A stretch of DNA of 64,000 bases from RH-AL1 sp050013235. GTDB taxonomy: Bacteria; Pseudomonadota; Alphaproteobacteria; Rhizobiales; Beijerinckiaceae. Numbering within the stretch: position 1 is the first letter of the stretch; each line of letters starts with the position of its first letter. The stretch lies in the NCBI GenBank assembly GCA_050013235.1, contig JBEKFQ010000006.1:1-64000 (forward strand). The letters are read 5' to 3'. Under the pieces are notes generated by a model. It was given only the letters and a program-made list of their open reading frames with translations. It did not search any database and had not been told where the DNA came from. This document shows, piece after piece, positions 26,113 through 33,546 of this stretch. The translations under genes and the position numbers were made by a program.

Positions 26113-27798
26113 ATGAGTTCACTATCCGCGACGATACAGGCCGTGTTCAACGAACCGGGCTGCGGCAAGAATGCGACGAAATCGGAAGCCGAGCGTAAAA
26201 AGGGCTGCACCAAGCAACTTCAGCCTGGCGGCGCGGCCGGTGGCTGTGCCTTTGACGGCGCCAAGATTGCCTTGCAACCGTTGACGGACGTCGCTCACCT
26301 CGTTCACGGTCCCATCGCGTGCGAAGGCAATTCCTGGGATAATCGCGGAGCAAAATCCTCCGGCTCCAATCTTTGGCGCACAGGCTTTACGACCGATATC
26401 AACGAGACCGATGTTGTCTTCGGCGGTGAAAAGCGGCTCTACAAAGCCATCAAGGAAATCATCGAGAAATACGACCCGCCTGCCGTGTTCGTCTATCAGA
26501 CCTGCGTGCCCGCCATGACGGGAGACGACATCAATGCCGTCTGCAAGGCCGCAAAGGAAAAGTTTGGCAAGCCAGTCATTCCGATCAATTCGCCAGGCTT
26601 TGTCGGCCCGAAAAACCTCGGAAACAAGCTTGCCGGTGAGGCTTTGCTCGATTACGTCATCGGAACGGAAGAGCCCGAATATACGACCCCCTACGACCTC
26701 AACATCATCGGCGAATATAATCTTTCCGGTGAACTCTGGCAGGTCAAACCGCTTCTCGACGAGCTCGGAATCCGCATTCTATCATGCATTTCCGGCGACG
26801 GACGCTATCGCGAAGTCGCCTATTCCCATCGCGCCCGTGCTGCAATGATGGTTTGCTCCAAGGCGATGATCAATGTCGCGCGAAAAATGGAAGAGCGCTA
26901 CGGTATTCCCTTCTTCGAGGGCTCCTTCTACGGTATTGAAGATTCGAGCGACTCTCTGCGCGAAATTGGCCGCCTGCTCGTTGAACGTGGAGCGCCTGCC
27001 GAGTTGCTCGACAGGATCGAAGTGGTGATCGCACGCGAGGAGGCCCGCGCCTGGGCCGCCATCGCACCCTACAAGCCCCGCTTCCGAGGCAAGAAAGTCT
27101 TACTCATCACCGGCGGCGTTAAATCCTGGTCGGTGGTTGCCGCGCTGCAGGAAGCCGGCCTCGAACTCGTGGGAACGAGTGTCAAGAAATCGACCCGCGA
27201 AGACAAGGAACGGATCAAGGAGATCATGGGCCAAGATGCCCATATGATCGATGATATGACCCCGCGTGAAATGTATAAAATGTTGAAGGACGCGAAGGCG
27301 GACATCATGTTGTCCGGCGGACGTTCGCAATTTGTCGCTCTCAAGGCCTCCATGCCGTGGCTCGATATCAATCAGGAGCGCCATCACGCCTATATGGGCT
27401 ATGTTGGAATGGTTGAGCTTGTCCGCCAGATCGATAAAGCTCTTTATAATCCCATGTGGGAGCAAGTTCGCAAACCCGCGCCGTGGGATGATCCTTCGCA
27501 GAATTGGCAGGTGACGGCGCTCGCGCAGATGGACGCGGAGGCGACGGCACTTGCGGCGGATCCCGTAAAGGCCGAAAGCAAACGGCGTTCGAAAATTGTT
27601 TGCAACTGCAAGAAAGTCGATGTCGGCACGATAGAGGATGCGATCCAAATCAATAGCCTCACGACGACCGAGGCTGTGCTATTTCTCACCAGCGCGGCGA
27701 GCGGGTGCGGCATCTGTTCAGTCCGGATCGAGGGCATCCTGTCCGCGTTCCCCGTTCCGCAGCCGCTGAACGACCCGATGCCACTTGCGGCGGAGTGA
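26113..27798 (+). CDS. nifE: NifE, FeMo-cofactor scaffold subunit, with C-terminal BFD-like [2Fe-2S] domain
   Basis: 561 residues from the ATG at 26113 (AGGGAGAG just upstream). Residues 1-480 are NifE: PGCGKN...KGCTKQLQPGGAAGGCAFDG, HGPIACEGNSWDNRG, YQTCVPAMTGDDI and 'WLDINQERHHAYMGYVGMVEL'. With NifN it forms the scaffold on which the NifB product matures to FeMo-co. From about residue 490 a separate module follows, with C497-x-C499 (IVCNCKK) and C532-x2-C535 (SGCGICSV). This is the four-cysteine pattern of bacterioferritin-associated ferredoxin (BFD) domains, which bind [2Fe-2S]. NifE of Azotobacter (about 475 residues) lacks it. A longer NifE is, to my knowledge, also found in some other Alphaproteobacteria. 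Confidence 0.97.
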   Translation: MSSLSATIQAVFNEPGCGKNATKSEAERKKGCTKQLQPGGAAGGCAFDGAKIALQPLTDVAHLVHGPIACEGNSWDNRGAKSSGSNLWRTGFTTDINETDVVFGGEKRLYKAIKEIIEKYDPPAVFVYQTCVPAMTGDDINAVCKAAKEKFGKPVIPINSPGFVGPKNLGNKLAGEALLDYVIGTEEPEYTTPYDLNIIGEYNLSGELWQVKPLLDELGIRILSCISGDGRYREVAYSHRARAAMMVCSKAMINVARKMEERYGIPFFEGSFYGIEDSSDSLREIGRLLVERGAPAELLDRIEVVIAREEARAWAAIAPYKPRFRGKKVLLITGGVKSWSVVAALQEAGLELVGTSVKKSTREDKERIKEIMGQDAHMIDDMTPREMYKMLKDAKADIMLSGGRSQFVALKASMPWLDINQERHHAYMGYVGMVELVRQIDKALYNPMWEQVRKPAPWDDPSQNWQVTALAQMDAEATALAADPVKAESKRRSKIVCNCKKVDVGTIEDAIQINSLTTTEAVLFLTSAASGCGICSVRIEGILSAFPVPQPLNDPMPLAAE

Positions 27799-27805
27799 CC
27801 AGACA

Positions 27806-29197
27806 ATGGCATCGGTCACCCTTGGCAAGAAAGCCTGCACGGTCAATCCTTTGAAAATGAGCCAGCCAATCGGCGGCGCGCTCGCCTTCATGGGACTGCG
27901 CGGGGCGATGCCTCTTCTGCATGGATCGCAAGGCTGCACCTCGTTTGGCCTTGTCCTCTTCGTCCGCCATTTCAAGGAAGCAATTCCTCTGCAAACGACA
28001 GCGATGAGCGAAGTTGCCACGGTTCTCGGCGGCTATGAGAATGTCGAGCAGGCCATTTTCAATATTTATACCCGGACAAAACCGGAAATCATTGGGATTT
28101 GTTCAACGGGCGTCACCGAAACAAAGGGCGATGACGTCGAAGGCTACATTAGGCTGATCCGTGAAAAGCATCCCCACCTCGCCAATTTCCCTATCGTCTA
28201 TGTCTCGACTCCCGACTTCAAGGACGCGTTCCAGGATGGCTGGGCAAAGACGGTCACACGGTTGGTGGAAACTTTGGTCGAGGCGCCGTTCGACGAAACA
28301 TGCAGGGATAACCAACGCGTCAACGTTCTCCCCGGTTGCCATTTGACTCCAGGCGATCTCGACGAACTTCGCACAATCATCGAAGACTTTGGTCTTAGAC
28401 CAGACTTCCTGCCTGATCTCGCGGGATCGCTCGACGGTCATATACCCGACGAGTTCACACCAACCACCATTGGCGGAATTTCGGTCGAGGACATCGCGAG
28501 AATGGGCTGCGCGTCCTGGACGATCGCGATCGGCGAACAAATGCGCCCGGCCGCCGAAGCAATGATGAAAAAGACAAATGTTCCTTTCAGACTCTTCGAT
28601 CGCCTCTGCGGGCTGGCCCCAAATGACGATTTGTTCATGTTCCTGAGCGAAATAAGCCGTAAGCCCGTGCCGTCCAAATACCGGCGGCAACGCGGTCAAC
28701 TCGTCGATGCGATGCTCGATGGGCATTTTCATATTGGCGGCCGGAGCCTTGCCATCGGGGCCGAGCCGGACCTCCTCTTCGCGATCAGCACAATGCTCCA
28801 TGAGATGGGTGCGAAGGTCGCCGCCGCGGTCACCACGACGCATTCGCCGATCCTCGCGCGTGTCGAGACCGAGAACGTCTTGATCGGCGATCTCGAAGAT
28901 CTGGAGACGCAGGCAAAGACGCGGGGATGCGATCTGTTGATTACCCATTCACATGGGCGCCAAGCCGCGAAGCGTCTCGGAATCCCATTCTTCCGAATGG
29001 GTCTCCCGATGTTCGATCGGCTCGGCGCCGGACACCTGCTTTCCGTAGGTTATCGCGGAACTCGCGATCTCATCTTTCAAATCAGCAATCTTTTGATGGC
29101 CGACGCGGAACACCATCATGAGCCGACACCCGATACCTGGCGAAGTCCGGCTGAAGCTTTGGTAACCAACCCCCATCGAGAAAAGGAGCCTGCATGA
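27806..29197 (+). CDS. nifN: NifN, FeMo-cofactor scaffold subunit
   Basis: 463 residues from the ATG at 27806 (GGAG at 27790, a few bases inside the end of nifE). It has 'KACTVNPLKMSQPIGGALAFMGLRGAMPLLHGSQGCTSFGLVLFVRHFKE', the NifK-like N-terminus with retained cysteines; 'IGICSTGVTETKGDDVEGY'; and 'FRMGLPMFDRLGAGHLLSVGYRGTRDLIFQISNLLM'. It pairs with NifE and overlaps nifX by 4 bases (ATGA at 29194). The C-terminus is complete. Confidence 0.97.
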   Translation: MASVTLGKKACTVNPLKMSQPIGGALAFMGLRGAMPLLHGSQGCTSFGLVLFVRHFKEAIPLQTTAMSEVATVLGGYENVEQAIFNIYTRTKPEIIGICSTGVTETKGDDVEGYIRLIREKHPHLANFPIVYVSTPDFKDAFQDGWAKTVTRLVETLVEAPFDETCRDNQRVNVLPGCHLTPGDLDELRTIIEDFGLRPDFLPDLAGSLDGHIPDEFTPTTIGGISVEDIARMGCASWTIAIGEQMRPAAEAMMKKTNVPFRLFDRLCGLAPNDDLFMFLSEISRKPVPSKYRRQRGQLVDAMLDGHFHIGGRSLAIGAEPDLLFAISTMLHEMGAKVAAAVTTTHSPILARVETENVLIGDLEDLETQAKTRGCDLLITHSHGRQAAKRLGIPFFRMGLPMFDRLGAGHLLSVGYRGTRDLIFQISNLLMADAEHHHEPTPDTWRSPAEALVTNPHREKEPA

Positions 29198-29589
29198 AAA
29201 TCGCATTTGCGACGCAAGACTTAAAACGTGTCGACGCGCATTTCGGCTGGGCGAAGAATATCGCGATCTACGAGATTGGGCCCGAGGGTCATCATTTCGT
29301 CGAGGCAGTTCAGTTTGATGGCGATCTCAAAGAGGACGGCAACGAAGACAAGCTTGCTCCCAAACTCGAGACCATCAAGGATTGCGCGATTCTCTATGTC
29401 GCCGCTATCGGTGGGTCGGGCGCCGCTCGCGTGGTCGCCAGCAACATTCACCCTATGAAGGTGAACCAGCCCGAGGAGATCGTGGATCTTCTGTGCAAAC
29501 TCCAGGAAGTCTTGCGAGGCACGCCGCCGCCATGGCTGCGAAAGGCCCTCGCCAAAGGCCAAGAACGCACACTCTCCTTCGATGATTGA
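29194..29589 (+). CDS. nifX: NifX, FeMo-cofactor precursor carrier
   Basis: 131 residues of the dinitrogenase-iron-molybdenum-cofactor-binding fold: 'MKIAFATQDLKRVDAHFGWAKNIAIYEIG' and 'DCAILYVAAIGGSGAARVVASNIHPMKV'. The same domain forms the C-terminal part of NifB at 48847-50409. NifX binds NifB-co and passes it to NifEN. It overlaps nifN by 4 bases and is followed 8 bases later by its usual partner gene. Confidence 0.96.
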   Translation: MKIAFATQDLKRVDAHFGWAKNIAIYEIGPEGHHFVEAVQFDGDLKEDGNEDKLAPKLETIKDCAILYVAAIGGSGAARVVASNIHPMKVNQPEEIVDLLCKLQEVLRGTPPPWLRKALAKGQERTLSFDD

Positions 29590-29597
29590 GGCATGAC

Positions 29598-30068
29598 ATG
29601 TCCGGTGTAGCAGAAATTCTAAAAATCGATCCGGCCGCGCAAACACCTTTCATCAAGGAGTTGGTCAAGGTTTGGCGGGCGCAAGACAGCCACGGCCACT
29701 GGGACGGTAAAGCGGATATCGACCTTCTCGAACCCTATATTCTCGACAAGGAAAAGCGGCGGGCGCTTCCGATTATGGCCGACCCCGACCCCGATACGAT
29801 TTGGCGTCTCGAACTCTTCTTCAACGCCGTATGCCTCTCGATCGAGCGCGAAACCGGCGTGATGATCTCACCCATGCTGAAAATGAGCCATGAAGGGTTC
29901 GGCCGCATGGTTTTGCTTGGCGGCCGTCTTGTGACGGTCAACAAGCAGCTCCGGGACGTTCACCGGTTTGGCTTCGACACGCTGGGAAAGCTAGCGGAAG
30001 AAGGCCAAAAATATGTAGATGCAGGAATCGCGATGATCAAGCAGTTCCCTGACGTCGCGAAATATTGA
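29598..30068 (+). CDS. NifX-associated protein (DUF269)
   Basis: 156 residues beginning MSGVAEILKIDPAAQTPFIKELVKVWRAQDSHGHWDGK, with 'MLKMSHEGFGRMVLLGGRLVTVNKQLRDVHRFGF'. This is the classic DUF269 family that follows nifX in nearly all proteobacterial nif clusters. I took the ATG at 29598 rather than 29586, which overlaps nifX, to match the family start. Its role is unknown; it is presumed to assist cofactor assembly. Confidence 0.95.
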   Translation: MSGVAEILKIDPAAQTPFIKELVKVWRAQDSHGHWDGKADIDLLEPYILDKEKRRALPIMADPDPDTIWRLELFFNAVCLSIERETGVMISPMLKMSHEGFGRMVLLGGRLVTVNKQLRDVHRFGFDTLGKLAEEGQKYVDAGIAMIKQFPDVAKY

Positions 30069-30083
30069 CAGGAAGCCAAGACG

Positions 30084-30284
30084 ATGAGCGACTTTGAAAC
30101 CTTGAAGGCGGAGATCAAAAAGCTTTCCGCGAAGGCGACGCAAGCCAAGATGGATTTGCATGACCTATCCGAGGAGCTGCCTATCAGTTGGCAGACCATC
30201 CCTGAGATCGCGCGTCGTGCCTACGAGTCTTACGAGGAACTCGAACGCAAACGCGCCGCCTTGAAAGACCTTGAAACCGCTTGA
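30084..30284 (+). CDS. DUF683 / CCE_0567-type small nif protein
   Basis: 66 residues forming two helices (MSDFETLKAEIKKLSAKATQAKMDLHDLSEELP; TIPEIARRAYESYEELERKRAALKDLE). This matches the small helical-hairpin family, structurally known as CCE_0567, found between DUF269 and fdxB in nif clusters. A metal-binding role has been proposed for the family. It is 15 bases after the DUF269 gene. Confidence 0.92.
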   Translation: MSDFETLKAEIKKLSAKATQAKMDLHDLSEELPISWQTIPEIARRAYESYEELERKRAALKDLETA

Positions 30285-30315
30285 TTACAAACTTCTTGAT
30301 TAAAGGACGGCGGCG

Positions 30316-30615
30316 ATGCGCCATTCGACCAAAGACGGGCGCGATTGGAAACCAGAGTTTCTCGTCGCAATCAATCCGGACAAATGCATCGGCTGCGGCC
30401 GGTGCTTCAAGGTCTGCGGCCGCAGTGTCATGACCCTCAAGGGGTTGAACGACGAGGGAGAACTCGTCGCGCTCGATGACGACGAGGACGATGAAATCGA
30501 AAAGAAGATTATGGTGATGGATGACGAAGGCGCCTGCATTGGGTGTGGCGCCTGCGCTCGCGTTTGCCCCACGAATTGTCAGACCCACGCCGCGATTACG
30601 GCGGAAAAGGCGTAG
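30316..30615 (+). CDS. fdxB: Nif-specific ferredoxin III
   Basis: 99 residues with two [4Fe-4S] motifs: CIGCGRCFKVC near residue 27 and CIGCGACARVCP near residue 75. They are separated by an acidic linker (LDDDEDDEIEKKIMVMDDEGA) that is a mark of the nif-specific ferredoxin III family. AAAGGACGG lies upstream. It probably carries electrons for cofactor synthesis or for nitrogenase. Confidence 0.95.
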   Translation: MRHSTKDGRDWKPEFLVAINPDKCIGCGRCFKVCGRSVMTLKGLNDEGELVALDDDEDDEIEKKIMVMDDEGACIGCGACARVCPTNCQTHAAITAEKA

Positions 30616-30621
30616 AGCGCT

Positions 30622-31248
30622 ATGCCGGGACGCGCGGACAAAACCTATCCGTGGTTGGTGAAAGCCTCTGAAGGTTCGGGGATGGACTCGTTCGACATTC
30701 ACGTCTGCGCCTCGATCCTGGCCATGGGTCTCAGCGAGAGCACCGTGGAAGGCGGCTCGGTCTGCAAGTTGGTCGGACTTGACGGTCATTCCTTGCGATG
30801 CCTGATCGAGGGAATGTTTCCCGGCGTGGCCGATGAATTCGACCAGACTTTCAATCCATGCGCGCTCGCTATCGGCGCGGAAGAGCAATCGCTTCGAGAC
30901 CTCCTGTGGATGTACGCGTCAAATCATAGCGCATTTCACCGTGATCTCACGGCAATGATCGCACGCCGCTGCATTTGTCCGCACCATCTTTGGCAAGACC
31001 TCGGCCTTCATAACCGGGGAGAACTCTCCCGCCTCATGACCCGGCATTTTACTCCCCTGGCGGCGAAAAATCGGGGTGACATGAAATGGAAAAAGTTTTT
31101 ATACCGGATGGTCTGCGGAACGGAAGGTTTCACGTTTTGCGCCGCGCCGGTCTGCTCGGACTGCGATGATTTTGCGCTTTGTTTCGGAGCGGAGGATGGC
31201 GAATCTCTATTGGCAAAAGCCAATTTTGCACAGGCCGCCGCAGGTTGA
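30622..31248 (+). CDS. nifQ: NifQ, molybdenum donor for FeMo-co
   Basis: 208 residues ending in the diagnostic C-x4-C-x2-C-x5-C cluster (CAAPVCSDCDDFALC), which binds a [Mo-3Fe-4S] centre in Azotobacter NifQ. 'RRCICPHHLWQDLGLHNRGELSRLMTRHF' and 'WKKFLYRMVCGTEGFTFC' are also typical. It delivers Mo to NifEN/NifH. It is the last gene of the rightward nifH-to-nifQ run and converges with the leftward genes at 31.2 kb. Confidence 0.96.
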   Translation: MPGRADKTYPWLVKASEGSGMDSFDIHVCASILAMGLSESTVEGGSVCKLVGLDGHSLRCLIEGMFPGVADEFDQTFNPCALAIGAEEQSLRDLLWMYASNHSAFHRDLTAMIARRCICPHHLWQDLGLHNRGELSRLMTRHFTPLAAKNRGDMKWKKFLYRMVCGTEGFTFCAAPVCSDCDDFALCFGAEDGESLLAKANFAQAAAG

Positions 31249-31257
31249 TCTCACGAC

Positions 31258-31572
31258 CTATTCGATCCCTTGATCACGTGCCTTCCACATGGCGGCGATA
31301 CGGAAGCGTTCGTTGATCGCCGCTGGACTTGCGAGAATCTGAGCCTCGACGTCTCTTAACGCATCTTGCACGATCTCCGCCTCTTCTTGAGTCAGGGCAA
31401 CGCGGCCCGCCAAATGGGTCGCCTCCGGGAGAACCTCGAGGATCGCACGCTTGTTAGGATGCTTCTTGACTTCGACGAGTTCAAAGGCTTCGAGGACTCC
31501 CCCGAGAGTGATGGCCAATCCATTCACTTCCAACTTGCGTCCATCCTGAGTTGTCTTAACAAGCGTCGCCAT
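31258..31572 (-). CDS. Small unknown protein of the sulfurtransferase operon
   Basis: 104 residues. I chose the ATG at 31572 because GAGGAG sits about 7 bases before it; an upstream ATG at 31578 is too close to that site. I do not recognise it. It has a short beta-rich N-terminus (TTQDGRKLEVNGLAITLGGVLEAFELVEVKKHPNKR) and a helical C-terminus. It overlaps the preceding 92-residue gene, and both lie downstream of the sulfurtransferase gene. Nif linkage is by position only. Confidence 0.6.
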   Translation of the reverse strand: MATLVKTTQDGRKLEVNGLAITLGGVLEAFELVEVKKHPNKRAILEVLPEATHLAGRVALTQEEAEIVQDALRDVEAQILASPAAINERFRIAAMWKARDQGIE

Positions 31573-31834
31573 TTCCATGCTCCTCGGCCGCGAGCCAACT
31601 ATAACCACCCTGATCCCAAAGCTGGGCGAGCGTCTGGTCGGCTGCCCAATTTGGAAATTGTTCTCTTATCGTTTGATAATCCGCCTTCAGGCGGCTTGCG
31701 TCATCGCCGCTCAACCGGGCGGTGAGACTTTCCGATTTGCACCGGAGAACATAGGTCAGGCCATCCGGCGAGGACAAAAGGGCGTAATCCAAACCATCGG
31801 CTAGAACGGTCAATGCGTCAGGTTCATCTGTCAC
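31556..31834 (-). CDS. Small unknown protein of the sulfurtransferase operon
   Basis: 92 residues from a GTG at 31834, with AAAGGGA upstream. Acidic and soluble, with no motif I can name (LDYALLSSPDGLTYVLRCKSE...LAQLWDQGGYSWLAAEEHG). It follows the sulfurtransferase gene by 26 bases and overlaps the next gene by 17. The tight packing suggests a real, co-translated gene. Confidence 0.6.
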   Translation of the reverse strand: MTDEPDALTVLADGLDYALLSSPDGLTYVLRCKSESLTARLSGDDASRLKADYQTIREQFPNWAADQTLAQLWDQGGYSWLAAEEHGNGDAC

Positions 31835-31860
31835 CTACGCGATCCCTTTAAGCTGATCTC

Positions 31861-32718
31861 TCAGGCCGCTTCGGCCGCCGCGTCGCTTTGTAGGTTCCAT
31901 TCCGCCCAAGACCCGTCATAAACGGCGACGCCGGGATACCCCATAACGTGCAGGCCCAACGCAAGAACACATGAAGTGATCCCGGAGGCACAAGTCGTGA
32001 TGATAGGACGTTCAAGATCGATGCCTGCGAATGCAAAACGCGCCCTCATCGCTTCAACCGGCAAGAGGGTGCCGCTATCGGGTTCGATGAGGTCACCCCA
32101 CGGGACATTGACCGCATCTGGAATATGACCTCGTCGCTTTTGCGGAAAGACATCCTCCTGTGTTCCGTCGAACTTGGCGGGACCGCGCGCGTCGATGAGC
32201 TGGGCTGCCCCGCGTACGACGTTAGCCTTGATGTCATCCAACCCGTAGAGCAACGATGGAATCAAGGTTGCCGTCAAATTGCGTGGCTCGGGACGGACCG
32301 GCGATATTTCAACTGGGCGTTTTTCCTGAGTCCATTTTCCATAGCCGCCATCCAACAGGGCGACATTGTCGAAGCCAAAAGCTCGGAACATCCACCAAAC
32401 GCGCGCCGCCGCCGAACCACCGCAAAGACGATCGTAAACGATCACGCGATCGCCATCCCCAACACCTAGGAGCCCAACCCTTGTGGCGAAATCTTCCGCC
32501 GTCGGAAGCATATGGGGTAAAGGGCTCGATTTGTCGGCGATGTGGTCGATATCGAAGTGAACCGAACCTGGCAGATGCCGTCCGCGATACTGAGTTCTGC
32601 CGTCAAGATTCGTACTGACGTGGTGCCAGGTACAATCGAGAACCCGGACATCCGGATCCGCGAGATGATCTTCGAGCCATGCGGTGCTAACCAAGGCGCT
32701 GCAGGTGCCGGTAACCAT
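31861..32718 (-). CDS. sseA: Two-domain sulfurtransferase (3-mercaptopyruvate / thiosulfate type)
   Basis: 285 residues with two rhodanese domains: the inactive N-terminal one (VRVLDCTWHHV...DRVIVYDRLCGGSAAARVWWMFRAFG) and a catalytic C-terminal one with the loop TTCASGITSC. CxSGxT is the 3-mercaptopyruvate sulfurtransferase form, in contrast to CRKGVT of thiosulfate rhodanese. 'GHIPDAVNVPW' is also present. It makes persulfide sulfur in the cytoplasm. Its setting, downstream of a sigma-54-like promoter and NifA site, suggests a sulfur supply role for nitrogenase clusters. Confidence 0.92.
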   Translation of the reverse strand: MVTGTCSALVSTAWLEDHLADPDVRVLDCTWHHVSTNLDGRTQYRGRHLPGSVHFDIDHIADKSSPLPHMLPTAEDFATRVGLLGVGDGDRVIVYDRLCGGSAAARVWWMFRAFGFDNVALLDGGYGKWTQEKRPVEISPVRPEPRNLTATLIPSLLYGLDDIKANVVRGAAQLIDARGPAKFDGTQEDVFPQKRRGHIPDAVNVPWGDLIEPDSGTLLPVEAMRARFAFAGIDLERPIITTCASGITSCVLALGLHVMGYPGVAVYDGSWAEWNLQSDAAAEAA

Positions 32719-32809
32719 GCTGGTATCATCTCCATGTCAGGGTTGTTAAGAAACACAAACTGACAAACGGGATCTTCAGGCAAGATGCTTTCGATCCGCG
32801 TTCCAAACG

Positions 32810-33268
32810 TCAAAAACTTTTGGGCATGGGATAGCCACTGCGCGGTCTCGTATCGTAAAATTCGGGCTTCTCGGGCCAACCGCCGTCTTCGCTTATTTCG
32901 AAGCGCGCGACCCGGACGGGCGCCCCGACGGAACAAGAGACTTCGGCAAATTTAATCTCGCGGTTGCCGGGACCCGCGGAGAAATCAGCGACATCGGTGC
33001 CATCGGCCTTTCTTGCTCTCGCGAAGCCCGGTGTCCCGACCGCTACGGCTAAGACTGCGCTGTCAGCGAAGAGAGGTGTTTCACCGTTGCTGGTTGGTTC
33101 CCCGAAAGCCGGTGTCGCGAACGTGAAGGTTGCCAACACACCACTTCGCTCGACGGCATGATCGGCCGATACCGGGCGGGCAACCGAATAGATAGTCAAG
33201 GTCCCGCCGCTAAGGGCTTCCTTGATTTCATCGAGGCTAGCTTGAGCGAATTCCGCCGTGACGTTCAT
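32810..33268 (-). CDS. Unknown protein, first gene of the sulfurtransferase operon
   Basis: 152 residues from the ATG at 33268 (AAGGAAACC upstream). I do not recognise the family. It has a helical start (AEFAQASLDEIKEALSGGTLTIYSVARP), then strands rich in F, T and A (GVLATFTFATPAFG), and no cysteine-rich motif apart from EVSCSVGAPVRVARFEI. It lies behind a -24/-12-like element with a NifA site further upstream, which ties it to nitrogen fixation. A 91-base gap separates it from the sulfurtransferase gene. Confidence 0.6.
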   Translation of the reverse strand: MNVTAEFAQASLDEIKEALSGGTLTIYSVARPVSADHAVERSGVLATFTFATPAFGEPTSNGETPLFADSAVLAVAVGTPGFARARKADGTDVADFSAGPGNREIKFAEVSCSVGAPVRVARFEISEDGGWPEKPEFYDTRPRSGYPMPKSF

Positions 33269-33313
33269 TCCGGTTTCCTTATCCAAACAATTCGAAGACT
33301 TGACCGGAATGAC

Positions 33314-33329
33314 ATCAAGTTCCGTGCCA
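33314..33329 (-). promoter_or_regulatory. Sigma-54-like promoter of the sulfurtransferase operon
   Basis: The minus strand reads TGGCACGGAACTTGAT. The -24 box is perfect, while the -12 box has TTGA instead of TTGC. It lies 46 bases from the ATG at 33268 and 108 bases from an exact NifA site. Confidence 0.5.
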
Positions 33330-33436
33330 TATGACGAGGGCATATTTCGCGTTCTGGCGAAAGGCGCGTGAACGACGCCCGCAAACCAACACAAGTTCGA
33401 TTTATAACACGCGAAACCAAAGTCTCGCTCGAAAAT

Positions 33437-33452
33437 TGTTTGCTTTGCGACA
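33437..33452. promoter_or_regulatory. NifA upstream activating site between two divergent operons
   Basis: TGTTTGCTTTGCGACA is an exact TGT-N10-ACA. It lies between the leftward sulfurtransferase operon and the rightward flavin oxidase-Rieske pair and could serve both. For the right side I find only a weak -24/-12 candidate (33495-33510, GTGCGCGAATATTGCA). Confidence 0.65.
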
Positions 33453-33546
33453 AAGCACGATTTCTCAGGTAATCCGCGAGGCGGAGCATGCAATGTGCGC
33501 GAATATTGCAACGGCCACGTCATCTCCGGTCTTTGAGGAAAGATGC

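Noticed and set aside
33495..33510. Possible sigma-54 promoter for the flavin oxidase (GTGCGCGAATATTGCA)
   Set aside because: The -12 box is good, but the -24 box has TG in place of the near-invariant GG, so it is mentioned only as weak under the NifA site.
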